DNA from: Epiperipatus broadwayi
Taxonomy: Eukaryota > Onychophora > Udeonychophora > Euonychophora > Peripatidae
Assembly (NCBI GenBank): GCA_028023455.1
Contig: JAQFVV010006306.1
Span: forward strand, 671,001 to 735,000
DNA length: 64,000 nucleotides
Direction of reading: 5' to 3'
Positions 12,781 through 24,240 of this stretch are shown piece by piece. Within the stretch, counting starts at the first letter, position 1. Each line of letters starts with the position of its first letter. The notes under the pieces are model-generated. The model made no database searches. It was not told where the DNA came from and saw only the letters and a program-made list of their open reading frames with translations. The translations under genes were made by a program, and so were the position numbers.

Positions 12781-13699
12781 TGCAAAGAAAATGAAAAGAA
12801 CAAGATAAGAATAATAAGATTCATGTTTCTCCACTCTTGTTTTGATTTTAACGAGAATTTTTCATATCTAAGTACATGACATCAATTATATGAAATGGTT
12901 GACATTTTATTATAATAGCTCTCAACTTAATATTTTCATAAATCATATGACCTTTTAAACCTCTTTATTATCAATTTCTGTTGGTTGAAGATTATGAAAA
13001 AATCTTTTTTAATAAATTAATTTTTTTGGCACTTAATTTATTTATTTATTAATTAATTAAGTTATTTATTTATTAATTAATTAATTTATGTATTTGCTTT
13101 TATACTGTTGATTCGACTGCCCATTTATTGAAATTTATATATTGTTTTCTTAATTTAATATAAGAAATATCTTCGTGCCCCGAGGACATACTAGAATACA
13201 TCTGTGATTCCCATGTTAGGTCTGCTACTATCGATATGATGGGTAAACCAATTGTAGTATCTGCACCAAGGGAGAAAAATATTCTCGAAACTAAACTAGA
13301 ATCTAATGTGTCAGCTATTCACATATTAAAGTAACAACAACATGGAGAAACATATATTTTAGCGAAAATTAATTAATATAATCTGTATTTCTAAAAAAAG
13401 AGGTTGTGCAGATTTTTAAAAAGCTTTGTAGCATGAATAAAAGATGTAAAAAGAATTAGTTAATGCTACCTGGGGAAAAATATTACATAGGAAAAGTTTT
13501 TTCTTTTTATGTTTTTCAATTAACACACTTTGAGATTAAAAAATAAGGGAAAAACTAATAATGATTTTAAAAATCACAATATTCATGCCACTTAAGAAAG
13601 TGTAAGATTTGAGGTAAGAACCAATGGTGGAACATCTAACTGATTCTTGCTCTTTCTAGGTAAAAGAAGTTCCTTTCTTTCAATTCCTGAAGCCTTTAT

Positions 13700-14105
13700 T
13701 ACTGCATTATCTAATAACGTTTTAGGATTACTTCATAATTACCAATCTATCGTATAGAACCTTATTATTTTGTTGAAGAAATTTCTCATTACTATAAATC
13801 TTTCTCATTCTTAAAAATTGACTATAGGGAATATTATCCTTTAAATATTTAGGATGGTTGCTATAAAAAATGTAGATATCAATGATTATCAGTGGGTTTT
13901 CTATATACAGTAGTAGTAAGAACCCTATTAGTGTAAATAATTTCAACATCAAGAAAATGAGCAATTGTTTTCAAAAAATTCATTGTAAAATTTATATTTT
14001 TATTAAGATTATTTATTTAATCTAAGAATCTTTGTTCATTATGTAGACATATCATGAAAATATCTTCTATATATCTAATAAATTGTCTTTTTTCTTCACC
14101 AATAA
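13700..14105 (-). pseudogene. Penelope-like element RT palm to thumb fragment
   Basis: On the minus strand the translation reads RYIEDIF (catalytic palm motif; the usual second residue pattern is YIDD), then AHFLDVEI, TTTVYRKPTDN and finally NIPYSQFLRMRKI. These blocks, in this order, are characteristic of Penelope-like reverse transcriptases. The frame is interrupted by stops and at least one frameshift, so it is a relic. It is the continuation of the RT fragment at 14640-14826, separated from it by a roughly 500-bp second Penelope piece. Confidence 0.8.
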
Positions 14106-14159
14106 AGCTGTAATTATAATTGTGCGATTTTTTCGCATACATTCGTGAAGCTATAATTA

Positions 14160-14636
14160 TAATTTAAGATTTAATATACTAGCTTAGCGCTTTCAGGATT
14201 AAGTATTCAAATTCCATACTCATAGCTGTTTGGAGAGAGCAAAGCATGCCTCTCTTCTATTAATTGCACTGAGGTCATTTGCTATGTAATACGCCTCTTT
14301 GACTTTTCTTTTGTCACCGCTCTTTTCTATGCAAATTATTTGGGCAGAACTGGGTTCAAATAAGTGGCCTGTAGCTGCTTGGTGGTCCCAGAAAATCGAT
14401 GTTCCTTCATTTTAATTTTTTACTCTATTATATGCATCTCTGTGTTGGTAAACTCTTGTATTGATGTTAGCCCGAGTCTCACCGTAGTAAGATACTTTGC
14501 AGCCTAATTGAGGGCATGCTATTTTATAGACCACATGAGGGGCTTGATCTTTTTCTATTTTATCTTTGGAATTATTTATTAGTCGGTTAGTGTTGGGAGG
14601 TGTTCTGAAGCTACATTTAAAATCATTAGTTTAGCA
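14160..14636 (-). pseudogene. Penelope-like element GIY-YIG endonuclease fragment
   Basis: Minus-strand translation gives FRTPPNTNRLINN, then VVYKIACPQLGC, VSYYGET and RVYQHRDAYNR, followed after a stop by AATGHLFEPSSAQII and KRKVKEAYYIANDL. This is the Penelope C-terminal linker plus a GIY-YIG nuclease domain, whose two aromatic-glycine motifs and trailing basic region are all visible. The nuclease nicks the target DNA during Penelope retrotransposition. The fragment separates two halves of another Penelope RT (14640-14826 and 13700-14105), so it is either inserted or rearranged. Frameshifts and stops make it inactive. Confidence 0.8.
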
Positions 14637-14639
14637 AAG

Positions 14640-14826
14640 TATGAGGTTTCAGCCTAGCATTTTCAGCGGTAGAGGATTCTAGTTTTGCCATAAAAATGTT
14701 TGCATAACTTGGTGCCATTTTTGTACCTATTGCAGTACCTTGTTTCTGTAAATAATATCTAGAATTGAAAGCAAAAAAATTATTTCTTAAGATTAAATAT
14801 ATTAATTCAATCACACATTTTTATTT
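14640..14826 (-). pseudogene. Penelope-like element RT fingers/palm fragment
   Basis: The minus strand encodes NSRYYLQKQGTAIGTKMAPS followed by YANIFMAKLE. The motif QG-T-x-GTKMAPSYAN is the signature of Penelope-like reverse transcriptases, and the position just before the palm YxDD block is right. Coding breaks off into the unrelated Penelope C-terminal piece at about 14636. A dinucleotide run (CA then TA, 14830-14861) marks the upstream side. Confidence 0.85.
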
Positions 14827-14907
14827 ATTTACACACACACACACATATATATATATATGATAAACCTAAATTATAAATTCTTAACCTGCTATAGCTTGCA
14901 TTTTATG

Positions 14908-15326
14908 TTACTAGATGGAGCTTTACCAATAGCCCACTATCAAGCTTAGTTTACATAAACACTGAAAGAGATAGAATTCAATATCTCTTTCAAATGGTCT
15001 CCAACCTTTAAACCATGGTTTCGAGCTAGTTGGCTCACGTCAGTAAAGGGTAGGAAGACCAGAAACTAGATCTAAACTCCAACTCTACTAAACAGCATTT
15101 ATGAAACTAAACTAATAGAAATGAGTTTCATAAATGCTGTTTAGTACAGTTGGAGTTTAGATCTAGTTTCTGGTTTTCCTACCCTTTACTGACGTGAGCC
15201 AACTAGCTCGAAACCATGGTTTAAAGGTTGGAGACCATTTAAAAGAGATATTGAATTCTATCTCTCTCAGTGTTTATGTAAACTAACCTTGATAGTGGGC
15301 TATTGGTAAAGCTCCATCTAGTAACA
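14908..15326. mobile_element. 200-bp-arm palindrome carrying hammerhead-like motifs (family F)
   Basis: Arms 14908-15107 and 15120-15326 are almost perfect inverted copies around a ~12-bp centre, starting at GATGGAGCTTTACCAATAGC. Each arm holds, in its sense direction, CCTTTA, CTGACGT, a perfect stem II GAGC...GCTC, GAAA, the palindrome ACCATGGT, T, and TAAAGG. CCTTTA and TAAAGG pair perfectly as stem I. The plus copy is 15183-15227 and the minus copy 15000-15049. The last core base is T in place of the usual A in both arms, which would be expected to impair cleavage. No coding capacity. Confidence 0.75.
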
Positions 15327-15654
15327 TATATATATTGTTTTTTGTTTTTTTTTTAAATTTAAGTTTGCAATCCTTTATGCTGTTTGATTAGTACATAATG
15401 CAGTTTTTTTTTTTTTTAATGTACTTTGAAATAAATTTGTCATTGGGTGGTTAAATTTTCTTTGTAAAATCTTTTAACCAATAAGGTTTTTTTATCAAAT
15501 ATGTTATTTTTGAATACTGCCACTTTACTATATATATATTGTCTTTCTTATGAAAACCAGTCCTCTGGGTGAAATATTAAAGTAATTTTATATACAAGTA
15601 ATTTTTTTTATTATATTTTATTATTTTTTTGTGTGTGTATATATATGTAATATA

Positions 15655-16025
15655 GGAATGCATACAAATAGCTCTAACAAGCTTTCATCGATAAGTGCCA
15701 CAAGGGAAAGCATTTAAAAATCTCCATCTAAAATTATCCCTATCCTCAGACCAGTTTCGAGCTTTTGGTTCATCTCAGTGAGGCGCTAGGATATTCATAC
15801 ATTAGATCTAAAAATACCAACTCAAAGCCAGCATTTATCTATTACGTAATTATTAAGTAGAAAATCTGAAATTTTCAGACACATATATGTCTTCAAATCC
15901 AGCTATCTAATTTAAATAGCTATATGGGTCTGAAAACATTTCAGCCTTACCATATATTAATAGCCTCAGCAATATAACATTGCCAAAGCCCCAAGAGCAA
16001 AATTATAATAATTGAAAAAGCAAGT
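15655..16025 (-). mobile_element. Hammerhead-type repeat, family C/D relative, upstream of exon B
   Basis: On the minus strand the repeat carries GCCTCACTGAGATGA, a hairpin region, GAAA, ACTGGT, C and TGAGGATAGGG (15742-15784). The core has a two-base insertion relative to CTGATGA. Stem I (CCTCA/TGAGG) is perfect. It shares AGCTCTAACAAGCTTTC, GCCTCAGCAATATAA and GGGTCTGAAAACATTTCAG blocks with the copies at 12.3, 23.9 and 54.7 kb. It ends about 185 bp before KAT5 exon B. Confidence 0.65.
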
Positions 16026-16209
16026 CATATATGTTATGCAATGCGTACATCTATTATTGATAACTGTATTTATGGGAATACTGTTTCAGGGTTAGTTTAG
16101 GAATATAAATAAGATGTTTATTTATGAATTTTTTTATTTGCTAATATATAGTTTTTATTTGTATTCAGTGTAATTTATTATTATTTCTTATTGTTATTAT
16201 TATTTTTAG

Positions 16210-16355
16210 TTAATAAAAGACTCGATGAATGGGTTACTGAAGACAGATTAGATATTTCAAAAATACAATTTCCTAAAAAAGATGCCAAAACTCCGTTAAA
16301 GGATGGTCGTATGGCCAATGGATCCCGCCCATCTTCTCCTGAAAGAGATTTACAG
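16210..16355 (+). CDS. KAT5: KAT5/Tip60 homologue, exon B (end of chromo barrel)
   Basis: Bounded by TTTTTAG and CAG|GTTTGA, 146 bp. With the last base of exon A it reads FNKRLDEWVTEDRLDISK, IQFPKKDAKTP, then ANGSRPSSPERDLQ. NKRLDEWV and KIQFPKK are hallmarks of the Tip60 chromo barrel and the segment after it; SRPxSPER is also conserved in vertebrate KAT5. The exon ends in phase 0. The following linker is expected to be poorly conserved. No frameshift or stop is present, so the gene is probably functional. Confidence 0.95.
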
Positions 16356-16754
16356 GTTTGAATATAAAAGTAGTGTGTAAATAATTCTTTCTATAATTAT
16401 TATTATTTTTAATTTCAAAATAAGCTTTAAATAGTTATTATACTATTATTGTTATTAATATAATCAAATTGCCATTGACTACTGATAATTTTTCCAGAGT
16501 TACCTATTTTCAGAATGTTTAAAAGTGCTTGATGATAAAATTCAAACTAGATAATAGACACAAATGCGTTCCCTTGAGATATTAATATCATTTCTATTTT
16601 TATGAATATTGCCAGCAGAATTAAATATGCATATAACAAAATCAGAAATAGAAAGTATTATATTAAAGAACTAATATTTATAGTCTGCGATACAATGTAT
16701 TGTAGCATATTAATAATCTTTATTAGTCATTCATTAGATTATAGATTACCCACT

Positions 16755-17365
16755 TAATGAATAATATTTCTGAAGTGTAATTTTTACTACTCCTCTCACA
16801 TAAGGTAGAGACTGGTTTCTATCCGCTTTTAGTTTGGTATGGGTGTAATCATAAACATGTGATTCAAAGGAATGGAAAAGATGTATGATCCCCAAGATGC
16901 ATATTTCATGCTGAACCAGCACTCATCCGTTCGCCCAGATCACAATCTCTTACATATATCTTTATCATTGTTCAATATATATAGTTAGCAATTATTACAG
17001 TTTAGTGTTAAACTTATTGGTCTCATAAGTTTGACACAAACTACTTCATGAAAATATATTAATAATTTTTATTAGTCATTCATTAGACTAGAAATTATCT
17101 ACTTATTGAATAACATTTCTGTAGAGTAATTTTCACTATATCATACTGAACAATGATAAAGATATGTGCAGGAGATTATGATCTGGGGCAACTGAGCGCT
17201 GGTTCAGCATGTAATGTGCATCTTTGGAATCAAACATCTTTTTCATATATTTTTGATTATATGTTTATGATTACACCCATCCAACGCAGATAGAAACCAG
17301 TCCCTATCTTGTATGAGATTGTTGTCATGAAAATTACACCACAGAAATATTAATGTTTTGTAACA
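16755..17365. mobile_element. Inverted-repeat element with hammerhead motifs (family G)
   Basis: Arms at about 16755-16975 and 17140-17365 are inverted copies, ending in TAATATTTCTG-type blocks and holding AGAGACTGGTTTCTAT. The left arm, read on the minus strand (16885-16945), has CGGATGA, stem II GTGCTG/CAGCAT, GAAA and the palindrome ATGCAT followed by C and TTGG. The right arm, read on the plus strand (17180-17227), keeps stem II but has lost part of the core. The closest relative, with an intact core, is at 42131-42195. Confidence 0.7.
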
Positions 17366-17369
17366 ATTC

Positions 17370-20240
17370 CTTATCTAAAATCGGACTTTGCAAATATTAA
17401 TTATTAATTTATATATGTAAATTATATTTACAAAATCTTTTTCATTTTTAAATATCGTCTTGAATGTGTCAATTTCTTTTATGCGATAACCTTGTTCCTA
17501 ATTATATATGTATTTCCCATAATTTTATCATTTTTTAACTAAAATTGTGGCATTTTAATAATAAATGTTCAACATTTTTTCATTTTACACCCAAATAAAT
17601 CATATGGTATATTTAAGTCATTTCTCCACTTATATGATTATTTTTTAGTTCTTAGAGTTTCTGCTTTAGCCTTAAATAGTAAATCACTTTCTTTACTATT
17701 ATTATAAATATTTTCACTTTCAATATTGATATTGTTCTGATAATATATTGTTATTTTCTCAAAGTATATTATTAATATCCATAATATCTTTTATTTATTG
17801 AATTTTCTTTTCGAATTTCTAACAATTTGTTGGCATGTCTAATATTCTATTGAAGTGTTCATTACAATTTTTGCTTAGAAATACATCGCAATGTAGATCT
17901 TATCCAATTCTGTCATATATTTTACTACTTTGTCCTAATCAATTTGACCAATTAATCCAATTAAAAATTATTCTAACATTTAGACTTTTATCAAACATTT
18001 TAAATTTGTTCTTGACGTTTTTCATACAAAATGATGACCTAACAAGTAATTTTTATAGAGCCTGTTGAAGTGAAGTAAATCAGTATTTTAAATATTTCCA
18101 AGATATTCAATACTCTTTATACTTTGTTTTCCATTATTTATATTCAATAAATCTCCCAAACATTTTTTTGTACTATTCACAATGCTTTTTATTAAATTGT
18201 CTGACAGATTCAATGTCTAAAGTTGTCAAATACAATTGTATTACATTTATTTGTTTATGTAAATAAATAAGAAATAACATATAATTTTATTTTACTGCTC
18301 TGAAGAAGTCTTCTAGATGATTGAAACTGTTAGGCAATTTAATAAAAAGCATAGTGAAAAATGCAAAGAGAAAATGAATTTTTTAGAGATACATTTTAAA
18401 TATCGATAATTATTTGGAAATGCTAATTCAATTGAAATATATAAAAAGTAAATTATAATGTTACTATTTGAATATAATTTAAAATGTCAGACTATTTTGG
18501 AAGTAAATCATTTGTCAGTGCCACCTATTGCATTTCATGGAAATCATTCAAAAATGATATAATTGGCTTAATGACATTAAATCAGATAAAGTTATATTAT
18601 TCACAGAATATTCTACATGTATAGCAAATTTCATTTTATTTGCATCATTTCATATGTTGTTTTGTATATTATTGATGGCTTTTATATTGTTTTTTAATAG
18701 TGATGATATGTTCAATTGAATCTTGATTATTGAGGGATATACTAAAAAATTGTTTTTAATTGTTAATTATCTAAATGAAATTTGGTGTCCATATTTTCCA
18801 CACTTGCAGGCTTTTGTAAGTTAAAATTTTTTGCATCAAATATTTATTAATCTTAAAATTCAGAAGAATTATTATGCTCAGTATTGCTATGAATATGAGA
18901 CAACCCGCCTCGTAAGCGTTTAATATTTTTGCACTCTTTATAGCTTCTCTTTCAAGCGCTTCACACGCTTTTAATTTTATTTATTATTTTTAAAAAAAGT
19001 TACTATTTAATGAATGAGAAGTAACATTAAAAATGATGATAATATTATTTGGATATTTATAAATATTTGATCGTACATTTTGCAAATATCTTTAATAAAC
19101 AAACAATTTGTTTAAATCAATGCCATTAATAATGTTCATTTAATTTTATTGAAAGCAGAATATTTGTAAACAGCAATAATACAAAGATTGATAATTTAAT
19201 TTTTAGTTGGTTTTTACGATTTATGGATTATTGAATATAAAAGAATAAATAGTTATCATTAAATTAAAATACCTTTTTAAATATACTATTAGGGCGATAT
19301 ATTATTTTCTGTATTTTATTGCTCTCAATTTTACTGCTAATAAAGTGATTTTATTTATAATTATATGACATCATTATTGCATTTTCAATGAACTTAAAAT
19401 TTTTGATCCTTAATCTTTGCTATATATATTTTTTGTTTTCTTTTACCTTTTTTTTTTTGTCTTGTATGATCTACAGCGTTTCCTGAATTTCACTCCAATT
19501 GTAAATAAATTATTTAATAATTTTTAAATATGTTCATACGTTAGCATATCTAAGTATTATTTTAAGTTGATGATGATAATAAATTGTTTTAATTATTTAA
19601 CGGTTAAACTTATTTAATATTTGTATTTATATAACAAACATATTACTTTTATAATCTCTTGGAATGATTTTGTAATTGCATTTTTATTTGACTTTGAAGT
19701 TATTTTTCAAGTTTTATAAATAATAGCGTTCTCCACATTTTACATGTAATACTTTATATTAGATTTTCCTAATTAACATGTTTTGTTTAAGTACCCTTGA
19801 TGTACTATAAAGAGCAATTAGGAATTAAAACATCACAAAATGAACTGATTTAAAATTATATAGAAACAATAGCAATTAGTCTACTTTTAGATTTTTACTC
19901 TTGTTCTTGATTGAGAATCTTTCTGTTTTTAAACTATGATTATAATCATTAGATTGTTTTTCTTCTATGTTTTTCCACCAGATACTTTTTCTTAAATGCC
20001 AATCTTTTGTTTTAAAGACGAGCGATGGAAGTGATAGACTATTTCTGATGGAGGATTAATCTATATCTATTGAAAGAATAAACAATCTGAAATTTTCATT
20101 ATTTATTGCTTTTTGGTTGCGGTTCGCTTCCTGTCCGATGCTATAACACATGAAAAAAAAAAAAAAACTTAAATTATATACTTTACTTGCATTGCAAGGA
20201 AATCAAGTCATACATCACGTGACTTGATTTAATAACCGTG
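17370..20240. other. AT-rich intronic DNA with one weak hammerhead-like motif
   Basis: No gene recognised. At 18300 the plus strand reads CTGAAGA, a loose hairpin, then GAAACTGTTAG (GAAA at 18323-18326), resembling the 5.5- and 24.5-kb motif group but without supporting stems I or III. The rest is AT-rich with short frames that look random. Confidence 0.45.
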
Positions 20241-20249
20241 TACTATAAA

Positions 20250-20465
20250 TATTATATAAAGAGCTTGCTAATGGCTCTTAACAAGCTTTTTCTGAATATC
20301 CTTATCTCCAGACCGCTGGCTTTCATTTGTGAGATGCTAGGATATTTAGATATATTCTGAATATCCTAGTGATCACTGATGAAAGCCAGCAGCTAGAAAC
20401 CAGTCTGGAGATAGAGATATTGGGAAAAAACTTGTCAAGAGCTATTTACATAGTATGATATACAT
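20250..20465 (+). mobile_element. Foldback hammerhead-type repeat (family E)
   Basis: Inverted arms around 20340 share GCTCTTAACAAGCTTTTTC and its inverse. The plus-strand arm has CTGATGA at 20376-20382, stem II AGC...GCT flanked by an A-A mismatch, GAAA at 20396-20399, ACCAGT, C and TGGAGA. Stem I is short (about 3 bp). In the left arm the core has been deleted, leaving GAAAGCCAGCGGTCTGG on the minus strand. Confidence 0.6.
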
Positions 20466-22782
20466 TAATTTTTGCAAAAGTTAATTTTATTGCAATATGC
20501 CTATCTTTTTTTATAATTAAGTAAAATAAATAAAATTCAAATATTAAAAATTACTTGAGTATATTATAACGGTCGACGGAACCACACAATCCTCTCTTCC
20601 ATACTAGGATGCCACTAGATTACTCGAACGTAGAATATTTATAAAATAGGCGGATATGTAGGGAGAGATTATCCATTTGTCGAACCAAAAGCCCTAGTCG
20701 CTAATTCTCGGAAGAGCTGAGCTTATCATATCATGATGTCTCTTTAAAAATTTTCTAACTCTTGATTTTTAAAAATATATTATTATAAAAATATGTAGTT
20801 ACCGTCAAAATTAATCAAACAATACATTTTTATTATTATGCAAACACATTAAAAAAAAAAATCTGGAAACTAAATTAGTTACTGAATAAATTTAATTTAC
20901 ATTATTTGCACAGATTTAATACAATTTCAGTACTTAGTTAAATGTAAATACGCTGCATAGATTACGCATTTATATACTCAATTCTTTTAACTCCAGGCTA
21001 CAATTTCGCGTCCAAACCAACACCAACTTACTGATTTACCAATGTAATTAATGCAAAATGAGGATGTTAGCATAAAAAAAACATGCTGACAGAAATGTGC
21101 ATCTGTAACATTATATCGTTAAAGAAAGAATGACCCTCGTCCAGTACAGGAATGTGCATCTATCTGGCGAGGTAATAATTTGGAATATATATTAGATATG
21201 CTCCATAAAGGGTGATTGCAGTCTGCAGCCTCCTCAGATTACATTGACATAAAACACCCATACATCCTTCCACCAGCACCGATTCAACTATGAAACAAAT
21301 AGCCCAAAATTAACTCACTTAAACTAACATAATCTTACGAATCTATGCAGCCATTTACACTTATTTTTAAATTATTAATTTAAAAGAGACAATGGAAATA
21401 ATAATAGCAAACATATTAAAAGAAAAATAGAACAAAGAATTTAAATTTCTGTTTAATCAGATAAGAGTGTTTGAAAAGTTCTTATTTTTTTACATTATAA
21501 AGTTCATACTTTCCATGGCTGTAGGTTTATTTGAAGTCCATCTTGGTGGTCCATGATGCATCACACAATGCCAATCAATGTCCATTTAATATCAATATTG
21601 TTTTCAGGAAGACCAGTCTGTTGTTTGCTGACTTTCGGTAACCATAACTCTGGAGGTTGCTTCAGCTGGTGCAAATACGGAATTGCATGACCCTTACATT
21701 TTTGAGGTCCACAATACACGTAAATATGCTTAAATTATGTAATCAACAAGATTAATATAAAAGAACAAAACTCCACTTAGCCAAAGTTTTTTTTTTCCCT
21801 TTCATATCATTTGAATTCCTTATCATCAAATTCCAGGATCGATCTTGCCTGGCTAGGTGCTGTTCTTTTTGGCGATGATGACTTTTCTCTGTGGACCACG
21901 TGTTCATTTCCATTGTTATTGGCCAGCTTGCTTTAGAGCAGGAACTCAAAATGTTTATCACTAGTTTTTTAATTAATCTCCTATCTTACTTTATGCCCAA
22001 GGGCCTATTTGCTATTACATCATTATAGAAAATCATTTCCATTCTAAAATTAAAAATAACTTTTAGCTAATTAACAGCTTTTTTTATTATTTTATATTAC
22101 AATCAATCTTGTTTTTAGATTTTTAACTTTAAATAATTATATAATTAGTTTACCATCTGTGCATATTATATATATTAATTTAAATAAAATTTTATTAATA
22201 ATTCTTTTATATATATATATTTCCATTTGAGGGTGATTTTATTTATAGATCTTTACTTTTATTAGAAAGTGATGTAACGGCATATATGTATACCGTTACA
22301 ATATGATTATTTTATTTGCATATAAGTTTAATAATTTAATAGTTGTTGTGTTTTAATAAAGTGCTATATTTTTTTATATTTGTAATTTTTTTTAATACTG
22401 TGGTTATACAATTAAGCATAGCTCCTTTGTAATTTTGTATTAGCTTTTTATTTTTAATAACTATTATAGCTAATTATTAATATTCTAAAATCTTTCAAAT
22501 AAATTGATTTTATTTAAAACTTAAAATTTTTTAAAATTATTAAACAAAAATTTAGAGAGGATAAACGAATTACTATTTTAATTAGCTTAATTATTAACAT
22601 TTATTAAATATTGTTCCAGTGGTATGTAAGTTTGACTGTAAATATTTGTATTAAATTATGTTATGAATTTTCTCATATTTAGTGGCCTGGAAAAAAAAAA
22701 AAGAATAAAGAAAAAGATGCAAATATATCTAGTTGTCTTTAATAACTTGCTGCATATTTATTGGATTTTTATCTGTTGGCAG
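20466..22782. other. AT-rich intronic DNA, no gene recognised
   Basis: A less AT-rich patch at 21480-21960 contains small minus-strand frames (one of 69 codons at 21752-21961, with a second-frame stretch at about 21520-21720), but I recognise no family and find several stops. It may be an old element relic. Nothing else stands out. Confidence 0.4.
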
Positions 22783-22887
22783 TTGACTGTGTTATGGGAT
22801 ACCCCAGAAAATGTCCGGTCTAATGATGGGGTCCCCCGAAATGTCAATAATCATTATAGAGAGGGGCCAAAAAATTCAAAGCTGCCG
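22783..22887 (+). CDS. KAT5: KAT5/Tip60 homologue, exon C (linker)
   Basis: A 105-bp phase-0 exon between TTGGCAG and CCG|GTAAGC. It encodes 35 residues starting LTVLWDTPENVRSNDGVP and ending NSKLP. It keeps the frame of exon B and joins in frame to exon D. The composition (polar, N/P-rich) suits the variable linker between chromo barrel and zinc finger in Tip60 proteins; I do not see specific conserved motifs in it. The GC-richer codon use against the AT-rich surroundings and strong splice sites support a real exon. It could be alternatively spliced. Confidence 0.72.
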
Positions 22888-23840
22888 GTAAGCGAAACAG
22901 AAAATGCAACATTTTAATACATATGTAGAAATATAATTAATAGTTTTCCGTTGATTATTTATATAACAAATTCTGTGTAAATGACTTTACAGCTTTTGAC
23001 TTTATCAGAAAAGACCTGTTAGTTTCGACTTATTTATATATTTTTTATTTAATCAGGAAAAAAAATCTCTTACTCAATGAATACTTTTTTTATTAATGAT
23101 TTAAAATGTGCCCCTCTATCCAAATTTTTTCTTGATTTATAAAAAGTCTGAATGAAGCAAGGACTGCTTACTTCAGAAATTTGTGTTTACCTTTTAAATA
23201 TTTTTTTAAAAAAATATATATTTATGTATCTTGGAATTTTTCCAGTGATGTATAAATATTACTAAATCAAATTTGATTTAAAGTATGTAATAATAGATTG
23301 AGGGAAAAATTGGATATTTAGGCAAAAATTTAATTAAATCTGAATCTTTAAACCGTAAACATTTTAAATATTTATCTCATTATGTATTTTTGGAAAATAG
23401 TGATTAATTTATTTATATTACTTTTTTTTTTTTTTATTATAATAAAGTTTGCACTTTATGTAATTGACTCTTTACATTTTCATTTTTTCAATTTTATTGA
23501 GCATGTTACAACAGATTAGTAACAATTCAATCATAGTACTGCTTTTATAAATCAAAAATTAGTTTACTTTTTTTTTTTTTTTTGTGAATTTAATTAATTT
23601 TTTTTTTATATGTAGTATTAAATATTTTTATTTTATATAAGTTTTTATCGATATGTATTTTAAAAAAGCTTAATTTTTAATATTGTTTTTGAAAGTCATA
23701 AAGGCAACAGAATATATCTTTAGTCAGTAATTTCTAATTAACAGTTTTATATAATAAAACTTAATATTTTATTGTTTTAGGTTTTATTTGCTTTCTATAT
23801 TTGTATATTCCATTTTCATTATTTATTTTATAATATAATG

Positions 23841-24150
23841 AGTGTGCTAATAGCTCTAAACAAGCTCTTCCAATAAATGCCTCAAGAGAAAGCATTTAAA
23901 ATCTCTGTCTAGAATTATCCCTATCCCCAAACCGGTTTCAGCCTAACAGCTCTCGTCAGTGAGACGCTAGGATATTCAACACTAGCTCGAAACCGGTTTG
24001 GTGATAGGGATAATTCTAGATAGAGATTTTAAATGTTTTCTCTTGCAGCATTTATCAGAAAAGTTTGTTTAGAACTATTAGCACTCTCATTATATTTGTA
24101 ATACAAGCTTATTAAGTTGTCACGTGATGTATGACTTGATTTTTTTTACT
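23841..24150 (-). mobile_element. Foldback hammerhead-type repeat abutting KAT5 exon D (family C)
   Basis: Inverted arms (about 23842-23970 and 23983-24100) share CTCTAAACAAGCTCTTCC-like and TAGAATTATCCCTATC blocks. The minus-strand arm carries a near-complete hammerhead (23924-23965). In the plus-strand arm the core is deleted and only GAAACCGGTTTGG remains. The tail TCACGTGATGTATGACTTGA ends about 25 bp before exon D, so the exon's pyrimidine-rich acceptor tract is within or next to the repeat tail. Confidence 0.7.
23924..23965 (-). ncRNA. Hammerhead ribozyme-like motif (family C)
   Basis: Minus strand: stem I strand GTCTCA, core CTGACGA (plus 23953-23959), stem II AGC...GCT with one bulged G, GAAA (plus 23936-23939), palindrome ACCGGT, cleavage-type base T, then TGGGGA. 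GTCTCA and TGGGGA pair with G-U wobbles, and an outer ATCC/GGAT helix can extend stem I. Position 7 of the core is variable in hammerheads, so CTGACGA is allowed. Stem III of only three base pairs with no loop suggests activity as a dimer. Confidence 0.6.
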
Positions 24151-24171
24151 ATTATTTATTTTATATTTTAG

Positions 24172-24240
24172 AATGGTGGTTTAACAAAAAAGTCTAATGC
24201 TGGTCGAAAGCGAAAATGTAATATTCTTGAGAATAATGAG
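24172..24240 (+). CDS. KAT5: KAT5/Tip60 homologue, exon D (GRKRK linker)
   Basis: A 69-bp phase-0 exon between TATATTTTAG and GAG|GTAAGC, encoding NGGLTKKSNAGRKRKCNILE then NNE. It contains the basic block GRKRK-x-N found in KAT5 of vertebrates (PGRKRKSNC), a probable nuclear-localisation patch ahead of the zinc finger. Its frame follows exon C exactly. The acceptor lies about 25 bp from a foldback repeat, which is unusual, but both splice signals are strong. The zinc finger and HAT catalytic domain are not in this window. Confidence 0.88.
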
